From an uncultured Christensenella sp. (lineage in GTDB: Bacteria; Bacillota; Clostridia; Christensenellales; UBA1242), in contig CAJKWP010000038.1 of the NCBI GenBank assembly GCA_905203645.1, positions 1 to 12,420 of the forward strand: DNA of 12,420 nucleotides, written 5' to 3'. This document shows positions 1 to 4,806 of the stretch, piece by piece. The translations under genes and the position numbers were made by a program. The stretch's first letter is position 1. Each line of letters opens with the position of its first letter. The notes below the pieces were generated by a model. That model made no database searches. It had not been told where the DNA came from and saw only the letters and a list, made by a program, of their open reading frames with translations.

Positions 1-49
1 TGAAAACCTGAAAATATTTTCAAATACAAAAAATTGATGCAAAAACAAC

Positions 50-77
50 TTGATTTTTTTGCAAATTTGTTTATACT
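50..77 (+). promoter_or_regulatory. Promoter of the pyrophosphatase gene
   Basis: A -35 element TTGATT (50-55) and a -10 element TATACT (72-77) are separated by 16 bp, 24 bp ahead of the ATG. The AGGAAA ribosome-binding site (91-96) follows. The upstream bases 1-49 hold no gene that I can see, only a 14-bp palindrome at 9-22 (TGAAAATATTTTCA) of unknown meaning. Confidence 0.6.
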
Positions 78-101
78 AAAAAGGATTAAAAGGAAATTTT
101 T

Positions 102-629
102 ATGAATATTTTACATGATATTGACCCAAAAAGAATTACCCCAGAAAAATTTATTGCAGTTATTGAAATCAGCAAAAACAGCAAAAACAAATACGAACTT
201 GACAAAGAAACAGGACTTTTGAAATTGGATCGCATACTTTACACATCAACACACTACCCTGCAAATTACGGCTTTATTCCAAGAACGCTCAGTGAAGACG
301 GGGACCCGTTGGACGTTTTTGTTTATTGCAGTCAAGAGATATTGCCAATGAGTTTGGTTGAATGTACACCTATTGGCGCGATTGACATGGTTGACAACAA
401 TCAAATCGACACAAAAATAATTGCCGTACCTATGGGTGACCCAACATACAACAATTATACACATATACAAGATCTTCCACCACATCTTATTGATGAACTT
501 ATGCATTTTCTTAGCGTTTACAAAGAACTTGAAGGAAAGAAAACAAAAATCAGCAAGTTTTACGACCAAAACTACGCAAAAAATTCAATCAAAAAATGTA
601 TGGATGCTTACGAAAATTCAAACAGATAA
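102..629 (+). CDS. ppa: Inorganic pyrophosphatase, family I (soluble)
   Basis: Hydrolyses the pyrophosphate released by aminoacyl-tRNA, nucleic-acid and NAD synthesis, in the cytoplasm, with Mg2+. The 175-residue length is typical of bacterial family I enzymes. The family signature DGDPLDVFV is visible, with metal-binding Asp66, Asp68 and Asp71. KYELDKETG near residues 30-38 supplies the conserved Lys and Glu of the active site, and HYPANYGFIP at 51-60 is also conserved. The ATG is preceded by AGGAAA with 5 nt spacing. It appears to be a single-gene unit: it has its own promoter and a hairpin at 639-669 lies just after the stop. The partner pathways elsewhere in this window (tyrS, pncB) both produce pyrophosphate, but nothing links them physically. 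Identification is confident. Confidence 0.97.
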   Translation: MNILHDIDPKRITPEKFIAVIEISKNSKNKYELDKETGLLKLDRILYTSTHYPANYGFIPRTLSEDGDPLDVFVYCSQEILPMSLVECTPIGAIDMVDNNQIDTKIIAVPMGDPTYNNYTHIQDLPPHLIDELMHFLSVYKELEGKKTKISKFYDQNYAKNSIKKCMDAYENSNR

Positions 630-638
630 ACAACTATA

Positions 639-669
639 AAATGGCATTTAATCTTACAAAATGCTATTT
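639..669. terminator. Hairpin between convergent genes, probable bidirectional terminator
   Basis: AAATGGCATTT (639-649) pairs with AAATGCTATTT (659-669) over 11 positions, including one G-U, with a 9-nt loop. It sits between the convergent stops of the pyrophosphatase gene and the cysteine-rich gene. The T tracts are poor on both sides, so it may be a weak terminator or only a 3'-end stabiliser. Confidence 0.5.
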
Positions 670-915
670 CTATTTATCTAACTCCTCTATCCTATACAAA
701 AAATTATCAAGAATAGCAAAACATAATTGATATTCTAAACTTTCTTTGTCAACGGCATTTTTTAAAATTTTCAATGCATTTTTAACACAAACAACATTGC
801 AATCAAATATACAGCTAAGGATATCTTTATTTATAGTGCAAACACCCCTTTCGCCTTCTGCCGTCTTTTTACAATCAAAATTATTACATCCTTCACAAAG
901 TTCATAACATATCAT
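670..915 (-). CDS. Small cysteine-rich protein, function unknown
   Basis: I do not recognise this 81-residue protein. It has nine cysteines. The N-terminal part has the spacing C3-x3-C7-x2-C10-x4-C15-x10-C26, followed by C35, C39 and C43 at four-residue steps along what looks like a helix. This pattern suggests metal or Fe-S binding, which is inference only. No signal peptide or membrane segment is evident. The start is decided by the ribosome-binding site: AAGGAG (930-925) is 9 nt from the ATG at 915, but only 3 nt from the alternative TTG at 921. It is divergent from an XRE regulator and its promoter overlaps a palindrome, so it is probably under that regulator's control. It could be a redox or metal-responsive accessory protein. 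Confidence 0.7.
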   Translation of the reverse strand: MICYELCEGCNNFDCKKTAEGERGVCTINKDILSCIFDCNVVCVKNALKILKNAVDKESLEYQLCFAILDNFLYRIEELDK

Positions 916-932
916 ATTCAAATACTCCTTTT

Positions 933-992
933 TGGTGTAAATATATGATTATGTTACACATATTTTGTAACTTTGTCAATAATTTTACACCA
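933..992. promoter_or_regulatory. Nested inverted repeats, candidate XRE operator
   Basis: An inner inverted repeat GTTACA-N7-TGTAAC (953-971) lies across the -10 and spacer of the minus-strand promoter. An outer one, TGGTGTAAA (933-941) with TTTACACCA (984-992), is a perfect 9-bp repeat surrounding it. All four arms contain the core TGTAA, and another TTGTAA occurs at 1048-1053 closer to the regulator start. Several half-sites spaced over a divergent promoter are what an autoregulating XRE/Cro-type repressor would use. Binding is inferred, not shown. Confidence 0.55.
951..979 (-). promoter_or_regulatory. Promoter of the cysteine-rich gene
   Basis: On the minus strand a perfect -35 TTGACA (979-974) and a -10 TAACAT (956-951) are 17 bp apart. 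This is the best promoter in the divergent region and points at the cysteine-rich gene. Confidence 0.7.
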
Positions 993-1071
993 TTATTGGA
1001 TAAAAATATTTATTATGGTTAAAATCATTACAATTACTGTGTATTTTTGTAAAATTATATCGGTAACAATA

Positions 1072-1383
1072 ATGAAATTAAAAGAATTAAGAAAGCAAAA
1101 CAATCTCAGTCAAGCCGAAATAGCAAAAATATTGAATACATCTCAGCAAAATTATAATAGATACGAAAATGGCAAAATAGAGCCAGATTTAAAAACATTA
1201 TACAAACTTGCTGACTTTTTCAATGTAAGCCTTGACTACCTTTGTGATCGCCAATACAACAATAAGATTGGATATATTCCTGATGACAAAGTCGATATCA
1301 TAAAACAACTTTTATTACTTAATTCATCAAATCTTGCAAAAACTCAGGCATACATTCAATCAAAACTTGAAGACCAAAAATAA
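1072..1383 (+). CDS. XRE-family helix-turn-helix transcriptional regulator
   Basis: A 103-residue DNA-binding regulator. Residues about 3-58 form a textbook XRE/Cro-C1 helix-turn-helix, with the pattern LRKQNNLSQAEIAKILNTSQ, then NYNRYENGKIEPDLKTLYKLA and the usual closing VSLDYLCDR. The remaining 40 residues are a short, lysine-rich tail, likely helical and possibly for dimerisation. The ATG at 1072 starts the domain in the normal place. An earlier in-frame start near 973 would add an unlikely hydrophobic leader. No Shine-Dalgarno sequence is visible before 1072. A weak TTACTG-N16-TATATC (1034-1061) would place the transcript start within a few bases of the ATG, so the mRNA may be nearly leaderless. 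It is divergent from the cysteine-rich gene and probably represses both. Confidence 0.88.
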   Translation: MKLKELRKQNNLSQAEIAKILNTSQQNYNRYENGKIEPDLKTLYKLADFFNVSLDYLCDRQYNNKIGYIPDDKVDIIKQLLLLNSSNLAKTQAYIQSKLEDQK

Positions 1384-1460
1384 ATTTTAATCTCACCTGC
1401 ATAAACTTTATAAAGTTCAATCAGTCTTTCAAAATTGATTTGATTATTTGCAAAAAACAG

Positions 1461-1489
1461 TTGACAAACGCTTTGTTTTTTGATATGAT
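1461..1489 (+). promoter_or_regulatory. Promoter of tRNA-Gly
   Basis: Consensus-like TTGACA (1461-1466), a 17-bp spacer and TATGAT (1484-1489), ending 21 bp before the tRNA 5' end. The preceding 1384-1460 holds no gene, only a perfect 14-bp palindrome at 1404-1417 without a T tract. Confidence 0.8.
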
Positions 1490-1510
1490 AACAAAGTCAA
1501 TTTTGAATAT

Positions 1511-1585
1511 GCGGGAGTGGCTCAGTGGTAGAGCGTTGCCTTGCCAAGGCAAATGTCGCGAGTTCGAATCTCGTCTTCCGCTCCA
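1511..1585 (+). tRNA. tRNA-Gly (anticodon GCC)
   Basis: Full cloverleaf. Acceptor GCGGGAG (1511-1517) pairs with CTTCCGC (1575-1581). The D-stem is GCTC/GAGC. The anticodon stem is TTGCC/GGCAA with loop TTGCCAA and anticodon GCC at 1543-1545. The T-stem is GCGAG/CTCGT around TTCGAAT. The discriminator is T and CCA is encoded (1583-1585). Confidence 0.97.
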
Positions 1586-1591
1586 AACTTC

Positions 1592-1623
1592 AAAAAATAC
1601 CTTTTATATAAAGGTATTTTTTT
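1592..1623 (+). terminator. Intrinsic terminator of tRNA-Gly
   Basis: ATACCTTT (1597-1604) pairs with AAAGGTAT (1610-1617), extended by flanking A and T runs, followed by seven T. Confidence 0.85.
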
Positions 1624-1668
1624 GATTAAATACAGATTTAAAACATCTTAAATTTATTTTTTATACAT

Positions 1669-1700
1669 AAAAAAAGTGACTGAAACAATCAATCACTTTT
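1669..1700 (-). terminator. Intrinsic terminator of nrdR
   Basis: Read on the minus strand, AAAAGTGATTG pairs with CAGTCACTTTT (11 bp, one G-U, 7-nt loop) and continues into a T run. It lies 30 bp after the nrdR stop. Confidence 0.8.
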
Positions 1701-1729
1701 ACTTTTTCACATTTGTTTGCCAAAAATAT

Positions 1730-2179
1730 TTATTTTTCCGGCTTGAAATTGTTTATAAAACTTACAAACGTGCTGGCATCTTTGAACTGGCGGTAAACCG
1801 AAGCAAATCTGATATAAGAAATCTCATCAATATCTTTGAGTTTTTCCATTACAAGTTCACCAATAACGGTTGATTTGACTTCACCGCTCAATGAATTTTG
1901 AATTTCCTTTTCGATATCCGAAACAATATTTTCGATTTGACTGAGTGTTACAGGCCTTTTTTCACACGCTTTGATTATGCCTTTTTTTATTTTTGAAGGA
2001 TCAAATGGTTGACGACTTCCGTCATTTTTGATAACCAAGATTGGTGTTGTTTCGACAGTTTCGTATGTTGTCCAACGTTTTCCACACGCCAAACACTCCC
2101 TTCTTCGCCTGATACTGTTGTTCCCCGCGCGAGAATCAAGAACTTTGCTGTTTTCATAAGAACAATAAGGACACTTCAT
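1730..2179 (-). CDS. nrdR: Transcriptional repressor NrdR
   Basis: ATP/dATP-sensing repressor of ribonucleotide reductase genes. At 149 residues it has the normal family length. The N-terminal zinc ribbon is complete: MKCPYC at the start (Cys3, Cys6) and CLACGKRW (Cys31, Cys34), with the conserved NSIRRRRECL stretch between. An ATP-cone domain follows from about residue 49 to 139, beginning VIKNDGSRQPFD and including the RFASVYRQFKD signature near its end. The ATG at 2179 is chosen because it starts the zinc ribbon and has GGAGAG just upstream; the frame is open 46 codons further up, but that part is not family-like. It has its own promoter and terminator. No ribonucleotide reductase gene is in the window, so its targets lie elsewhere. 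Confidence 0.96.
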   Translation of the reverse strand: MKCPYCSYENSKVLDSRAGNNSIRRRRECLACGKRWTTYETVETTPILVIKNDGSRQPFDPSKIKKGIIKACEKRPVTLSQIENIVSDIEKEIQNSLSGEVKSTVIGELVMEKLKDIDEISYIRFASVYRQFKDASTFVSFINNFKPEK

Positions 2180-2198
2180 TTTGCACTCTCCATATAAG

Positions 2199-2227
2199 AT
2201 AATACTACATATTGTTGATTTTGTCCA
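2199..2227 (-). promoter_or_regulatory. Promoter of nrdR
   Basis: On the minus strand, TGGACA (2227-2222), a 17-bp spacer and TATTAT (2204-2199) lie 19 bp ahead of the nrdR ATG. Immediately upstream is a near-palindrome at 2231-2251, core GTCAAAATTTGAC, which could bind a regulator but does not resemble a NrdR box. Confidence 0.65.
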
Positions 2228-2279
2228 GTATTTTGTCAAAATTTGACGAAATACAAATATCTTGTAACAATTTTCAAAA

Positions 2280-2507
2280 TCAGTAATTATAATTAAACAA
2301 TCCCACAAATGTTTCAAAATTCCTTCGTGACAACAATTCTTTTGCTTTTGACATCATTGAAAAAGGAAATTTTACAGAAATACCACAAGAAACGTTGAGC
2401 TTTCTTGGAGTATTAACTATTTGTGCTTGTATTCCATAAGATTTCAGTAAGTTGGCAAAAGTAAAGGTTTCGCTTCTTGCACGAAAAACAGCCAATGTGT
2501 ACTGCAT
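2280..2507 (-). CDS. DUF3343 protein, putative Se/S carrier-like
   Basis: A 75-residue protein matching the DUF3343 family in length and pattern. It opens with a beta strand and helix (MQYTLAVFRARSETFTFANLL), then KSYGIQAQIVNTPRKLNVSCG and a following strand. The conserved features I recognise are the middle P-R residues and the single cysteine in the SCG motif (about residue 47). The family is described as a putative selenium/sulfur carrier because it co-occurs with cysteine desulfurases and selenium genes. The ATG at 2507 has GGAG 9 nt upstream; an in-frame TTG at 2528 has no comparable site. It is divergent from a cysteine desulfurase 96 bp away, which supports persulfide or selenide handling. 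The precise acceptor is unknown. Confidence 0.8.
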   Translation of the reverse strand: MQYTLAVFRARSETFTFANLLKSYGIQAQIVNTPRKLNVSCGISVKFPFSMMSKAKELLSRRNFETFVGLFNYNY

Positions 2508-2539
2508 ATCTCTTTTCTCCTTTTGCAAAAATTGGTAAA

Positions 2540-2569
2540 TTCACATTTTTTTACCTATTTCACTATATT
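2540..2569. promoter_or_regulatory. Candidate divergent promoters sharing a -10 region
   Basis: On the plus strand, TTCACA (2540-2545), 18 bp and TATATT (2564-2569) point at the cysteine desulfurase. On the minus strand, TATAGT (2567-2562) with TTCACT 18 bp upstream points at the DUF3343 gene. The two -10 elements overlap, inside the inverted repeat TTTCA-N6-TGAAA. The matches are moderate. Confidence 0.4.
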
Positions 2570-2603
2570 GAAATGTAATAAAAAAAGTGAAAGGTGAAAG
2601 ATT

Positions 2604-3746
2604 ATGATATATCTTGATAACAGTGCTACAACAAGAACAAAACCAAAACAAGTTTTGAAAGCCGTAGAATTGGGACTTACAAAATATTCGGCAAACCCTG
2701 GCAGAGGCGGACACGACGCAAGCATACAAACCGCAATGATGGTCGAATCTGTACGTGAAAAAGTAAGAAATTTTGTGAATGCACCCAAAACACAAAATAT
2801 TATTTTTACATCTGGTTGTACAGAAGCGCTCAATCTTGCAATTTTGGGGACAGCGCAAAAAGGTGGGCATGTCGTATGTACAAGCAACGAACACAACTCA
2901 GTGTCAAGACCACTTTATCACCTTGTAGACCAAGGAATCATCACGCTGGATATCGCCAACCCTGCAAATAATGACAAGTTAACAAGAAAAGACATAGAAA
3001 AACACATCAAACCAAACACATATCTTGTTTGCATCAATCACATTTCAAATGTTGATGGAATGGTCGCAGATATCGAGGCAATTGGCGAACTTTGTATGGA
3101 AAAATGCATTTTGTTTTTGGTTGATGGTGCACAAAGTGCTGGTCACATAAAATTGGATATGCAAAAGCAACATATTGACCTTTTAGCACTTGCTCCACAC
3201 AAAGGTCTTTATGCACCGCAAGGAGTTGGCGTACTTGCAACAAGCGGAAGAGCAAAATTGACGCCAATAAAATTTGGTGGAACTGGAACAGAAAGTTTCA
3301 ACCCAAGGCAACCACTTTCTTACCCAGAAGGATTTGAAAGCGGAACAATCGCCACACCAAATATATTGGGTCTTGGTGCAGGCATTGACTTTGTAACTGA
3401 AAATTTTGAAAGCATAGGTCATAAAATTGAAGATCTTACAACATATCTTAATTTTGAACTTCGAAAAATCCCTAACGTTGTTGTCTATACTCACCCAGAC
3501 AGTGTTCATGGAGTAATTGCATTCAATATCGAAAATATGGAATCAGAAACAGTTTGCCAAATATTGAACGACAAATACAAGATTTGTACCCGAAATGGAC
3601 TTCAATGTGCCCCACTGAAACATCAACAACTTGGAACTATTCAAACAGGTGTAGTAAGATTGTCACTAAGCTATTTCAATACATTTAACGAAATTTTACA
3701 AACAATCAAAGCGATCAAGCAAATTGCAAAACACTATAATACATGA
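2604..3746 (+). CDS. Cysteine desulfurase family protein (class V aminotransferase fold, TIGR01977-like)
   Basis: A PLP enzyme of 380 residues that would take sulfur (or selenium) from cysteine (selenocysteine) as an enzyme-bound persulfide. It opens MIYLDNSATT, typical of the fold. The PLP site is visible: NEHNS with His97, VDGAQSAG with Asp174, and the Schiff-base Lys200 in APHKGLYAPQG. The catalytic cysteine is Cys335 in the CAPLKH motif. The HKGLYAPQG and CAPL forms are those of the family annotated 'cysteine desulfurase family protein', distinct from IscS, NifS and SufS. AAGGTG lies 7 nt before the ATG. The divergent DUF3343 gene is a plausible sulfur/selenium carrier partner. No scaffold (iscU, sufU) or selD gene is present, so the sulfur acceptor is open. 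Confidence 0.9.
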   Translation: MIYLDNSATTRTKPKQVLKAVELGLTKYSANPGRGGHDASIQTAMMVESVREKVRNFVNAPKTQNIIFTSGCTEALNLAILGTAQKGGHVVCTSNEHNSVSRPLYHLVDQGIITLDIANPANNDKLTRKDIEKHIKPNTYLVCINHISNVDGMVADIEAIGELCMEKCILFLVDGAQSAGHIKLDMQKQHIDLLALAPHKGLYAPQGVGVLATSGRAKLTPIKFGGTGTESFNPRQPLSYPEGFESGTIATPNILGLGAGIDFVTENFESIGHKIEDLTTYLNFELRKIPNVVVYTHPDSVHGVIAFNIENMESETVCQILNDKYKICTRNGLQCAPLKHQQLGTIQTGVVRLSLSYFNTFNEILQTIKAIKQIAKHYNT

Positions 3747-3772
3747 TGCCTGAGATTATTTTGTTTTTGTGT

Positions 3773-3804
3773 AAAAAAAAACTAGGCGATTGCCTAGTTT
3801 TTTT
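3773..3804. terminator. Bidirectional terminator between cysteine desulfurase and tRNA-Lys
   Basis: AAACTAGGC (3779-3787) pairs perfectly with GCCTAGTTT (3792-3800) around a GATT loop, with A and T runs on both flanks, so it works for the plus-strand gene and for the minus-strand tRNA. Confidence 0.9.
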
Positions 3805-3805
3805 A

Positions 3806-3881
3806 TGGTGGATCGCCAGGGGTTCGAACCCTGGACCCCCTGATTAAGAGTCAGATGCTCTGCCAACTGAGCTAGCGATCC
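3806..3881 (-). tRNA. tRNA-Lys (anticodon CTT)
   Basis: Complete 76-nt tRNA on the minus strand. Acceptor GGATCGC pairs with GCGATCC, the anticodon stem TCTGA pairs with TCAGG (one G-U), the loop is CTCTTAA with anticodon CTT, the T-arm is CCAGG/CCTGG with TTCGAAC, the discriminator is A and CCA is encoded. No promoter is visible directly upstream; the nearest good one lies beyond the duplicated half at 4058-4086. Confidence 0.96.
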
Positions 3882-3999
3882 GTATTTTTCTTCCCTGTAC
3901 TTTTTTTTAGGGGTCCAGGGTTCCCCTTCCGTTCGCAATGAATTGCTCACCCACTTTGGCTACAAACTTGCCACTGGCAACTTTGCTTCACGCGTCGTG
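3882..3999. other. 118-bp GC-rich structured insert between tRNA-Lys copies
   Basis: This segment separates the intact tRNA-Lys from a second copy of its 5' half. The core, about 3910-4000, is near 57% G+C by hand count in a roughly 30% context. It contains successive small inverted repeats: GCAAT-GA-ATTGC (3935-3946), TTGCCA-C-TGGCAA (3969-3981) and CACG-CGT-CGTG (3989-3999). At 3910-3923 it carries GGGGTCCAGGGTTC, an exact inverted copy of the tRNA-Lys variable/T-arm sequence. Short open frames across it look accidental. It resembles a dispersed structured repeat or the remnant of an inserted element; I cannot name a family. Confidence 0.6.
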
Positions 4000-4043
4000 C
4001 CCTGATTAAGAGTCAGATGCTCTGCCAACTGAGCTAGCGATCC
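4000..4043 (-). pseudogene. Truncated duplicate: 5' half of tRNA-Lys
   Basis: 44 nt identical to the 5' part of the intact tRNA-Lys (acceptor 5' strand, D-arm, whole anticodon arm), at an offset of 162 bp. Identity stops abruptly after the anticodon stem on one side and at the mature 5' end on the other. It cannot fold as a full tRNA because the T-arm and 3' acceptor strand are missing. Confidence 0.9.
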
Positions 4044-4057
4044 ATATCACGTACAAA

Positions 4058-4086
4058 AGTATATCATATGCCAAATATTTTTGCAA
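4058..4086 (-). promoter_or_regulatory. Promoter of the tRNA-Lys locus
   Basis: On the minus strand, TTGCAA (4086-4081), 17 bp and TATACT (4063-4058) lie about 15 bp before the truncated tRNA copy. Transcription would run through the half tRNA and the insert before reaching the intact tRNA. Confidence 0.7.
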
Positions 4087-4233
4087 GCATTTTGAAAAAA
4101 TTGATAATGAAATAAAATCTTGTGAATATTGGCACAAAAAAAACATTTGAAACGGTTTGATCTTATTTGGGAAAAATTTCTCAAAATTTTTTTTGTATAA
4201 TTGGTAATTATACCCGTTATAAAAAACAGATAT

Positions 4234-4262
4234 TTGATTTATATGTTTGGTTTGAATATAAT
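4234..4262 (+). promoter_or_regulatory. Promoter of the CYTH-kinase operon
   Basis: TTGATT (4234-4239), a 17-bp spacer and a perfect TATAAT (4257-4262), 22 bp ahead of the CYTH start. A second TATAAT at 4196-4201 has no matching -35. Confidence 0.7.
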
Positions 4263-4284
4263 ATGTGAAAAAAAGGAAAAGAAA

Positions 4285-4806
4285 ATGCTTGAAAAAGAGT
4301 ACAAATTTTTGGTAAACGAAATTCCACACTCTGATAACGTTGTTTTTATAAAACAATACTACTTTGATACGAAAAAATTTTTGGGAGTTGCAATCAAGTG
4401 GTTGAAGCTCGATTTGAAGCAAGCAAAAGGAATCGATTCGATTCGCCTAAGACAATGCGTTTTCGAAAACGAAACGACTTATTTTTTGACAGCAAAATCC
4501 AAAGGCGATTTGTGCAGACGTGAATACGAAACGCAAATACCCGCCCGTTTTGCAACAAATCTTTTGAAATTCGCAACCAAATTTATTGAAAAATCAAGAA
4601 GCATTTTGACAATAGACAATTTGAAATTTGAATTCGATTTTTATTACAAGCGAAAAGACAAATTGAAAGTTTGTGAAGTTGAAGTAAAAAAAGGCGACGA
4701 ATATAAAAAAATATTGAAAATACTTACTCAAGACTTGGAATTGAAAGTAAAAGATATTACGTTTGACAGCCAATACAAAAATTTCAATTTGGCAAAGGAG
4801 TTATGA
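4285..4806 (+). CDS. Stand-alone CYTH domain protein
   Basis: A 173-residue protein of the CYTH superfamily (class IV adenylate cyclase, thiamine triphosphatase and tripolyphosphatase fold), which binds triphosphate groups in a beta-barrel tunnel with metal ions. The N-terminal ExExK signature is present as E3-K-E5-Y-K7. Further strands carry the expected alternating charged residues: KQYYFD, SIRLRQ, YFLTAKSK, RREYE, FEFDFYYKR and the late VCEVEVKKG. The ATG at 4285 has AAGGAA upstream and begins exactly at the domain; 28 more codons are open upstream but look non-coding. Its stop overlaps the start of the next gene by the 4 bases ATGA, so the two are co-translated. The substrate cannot be decided from sequence; hydrolysis of an inorganic or nucleoside triphosphate is the most likely reaction class. 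Confidence 0.85.
   Translation: MLEKEYKFLVNEIPHSDNVVFIKQYYFDTKKFLGVAIKWLKLDLKQAKGIDSIRLRQCVFENETTYFLTAKSKGDLCRREYETQIPARFATNLLKFATKFIEKSRSILTIDNLKFEFDFYYKRKDKLKVCEVEVKKGDEYKKILKILTQDLELKVKDITFDSQYKNFNLAKEL

Noticed and set aside
9..22. Palindrome TGAAAATATTTTCA near the left edge
   Set aside because: Too short and AT-rich to call an operator or terminator without context from beyond the window.
1404..1417. Perfect palindrome AACTTTATAAAGTT after the XRE gene
   Set aside because: Fourteen AT-rich bases with no T tract; could be a weak 3' hairpin but is not distinguishable from chance in this composition.
1440..1625. Open frame overlapping tRNA-Gly on the plus strand
   Set aside because: It covers the tRNA and its terminator; the peptide is the usual tRNA shadow.
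3756..3950. Open frame on the minus strand across tRNA-Lys and the insert, translating to a plausible-looking peptide
   Set aside because: It is the well-known accidental frame produced by reading a tRNA gene (LAQLAEHLT...NQGVQGSNPW) and its continuation into the insert; no ribosome-binding site and no family support.
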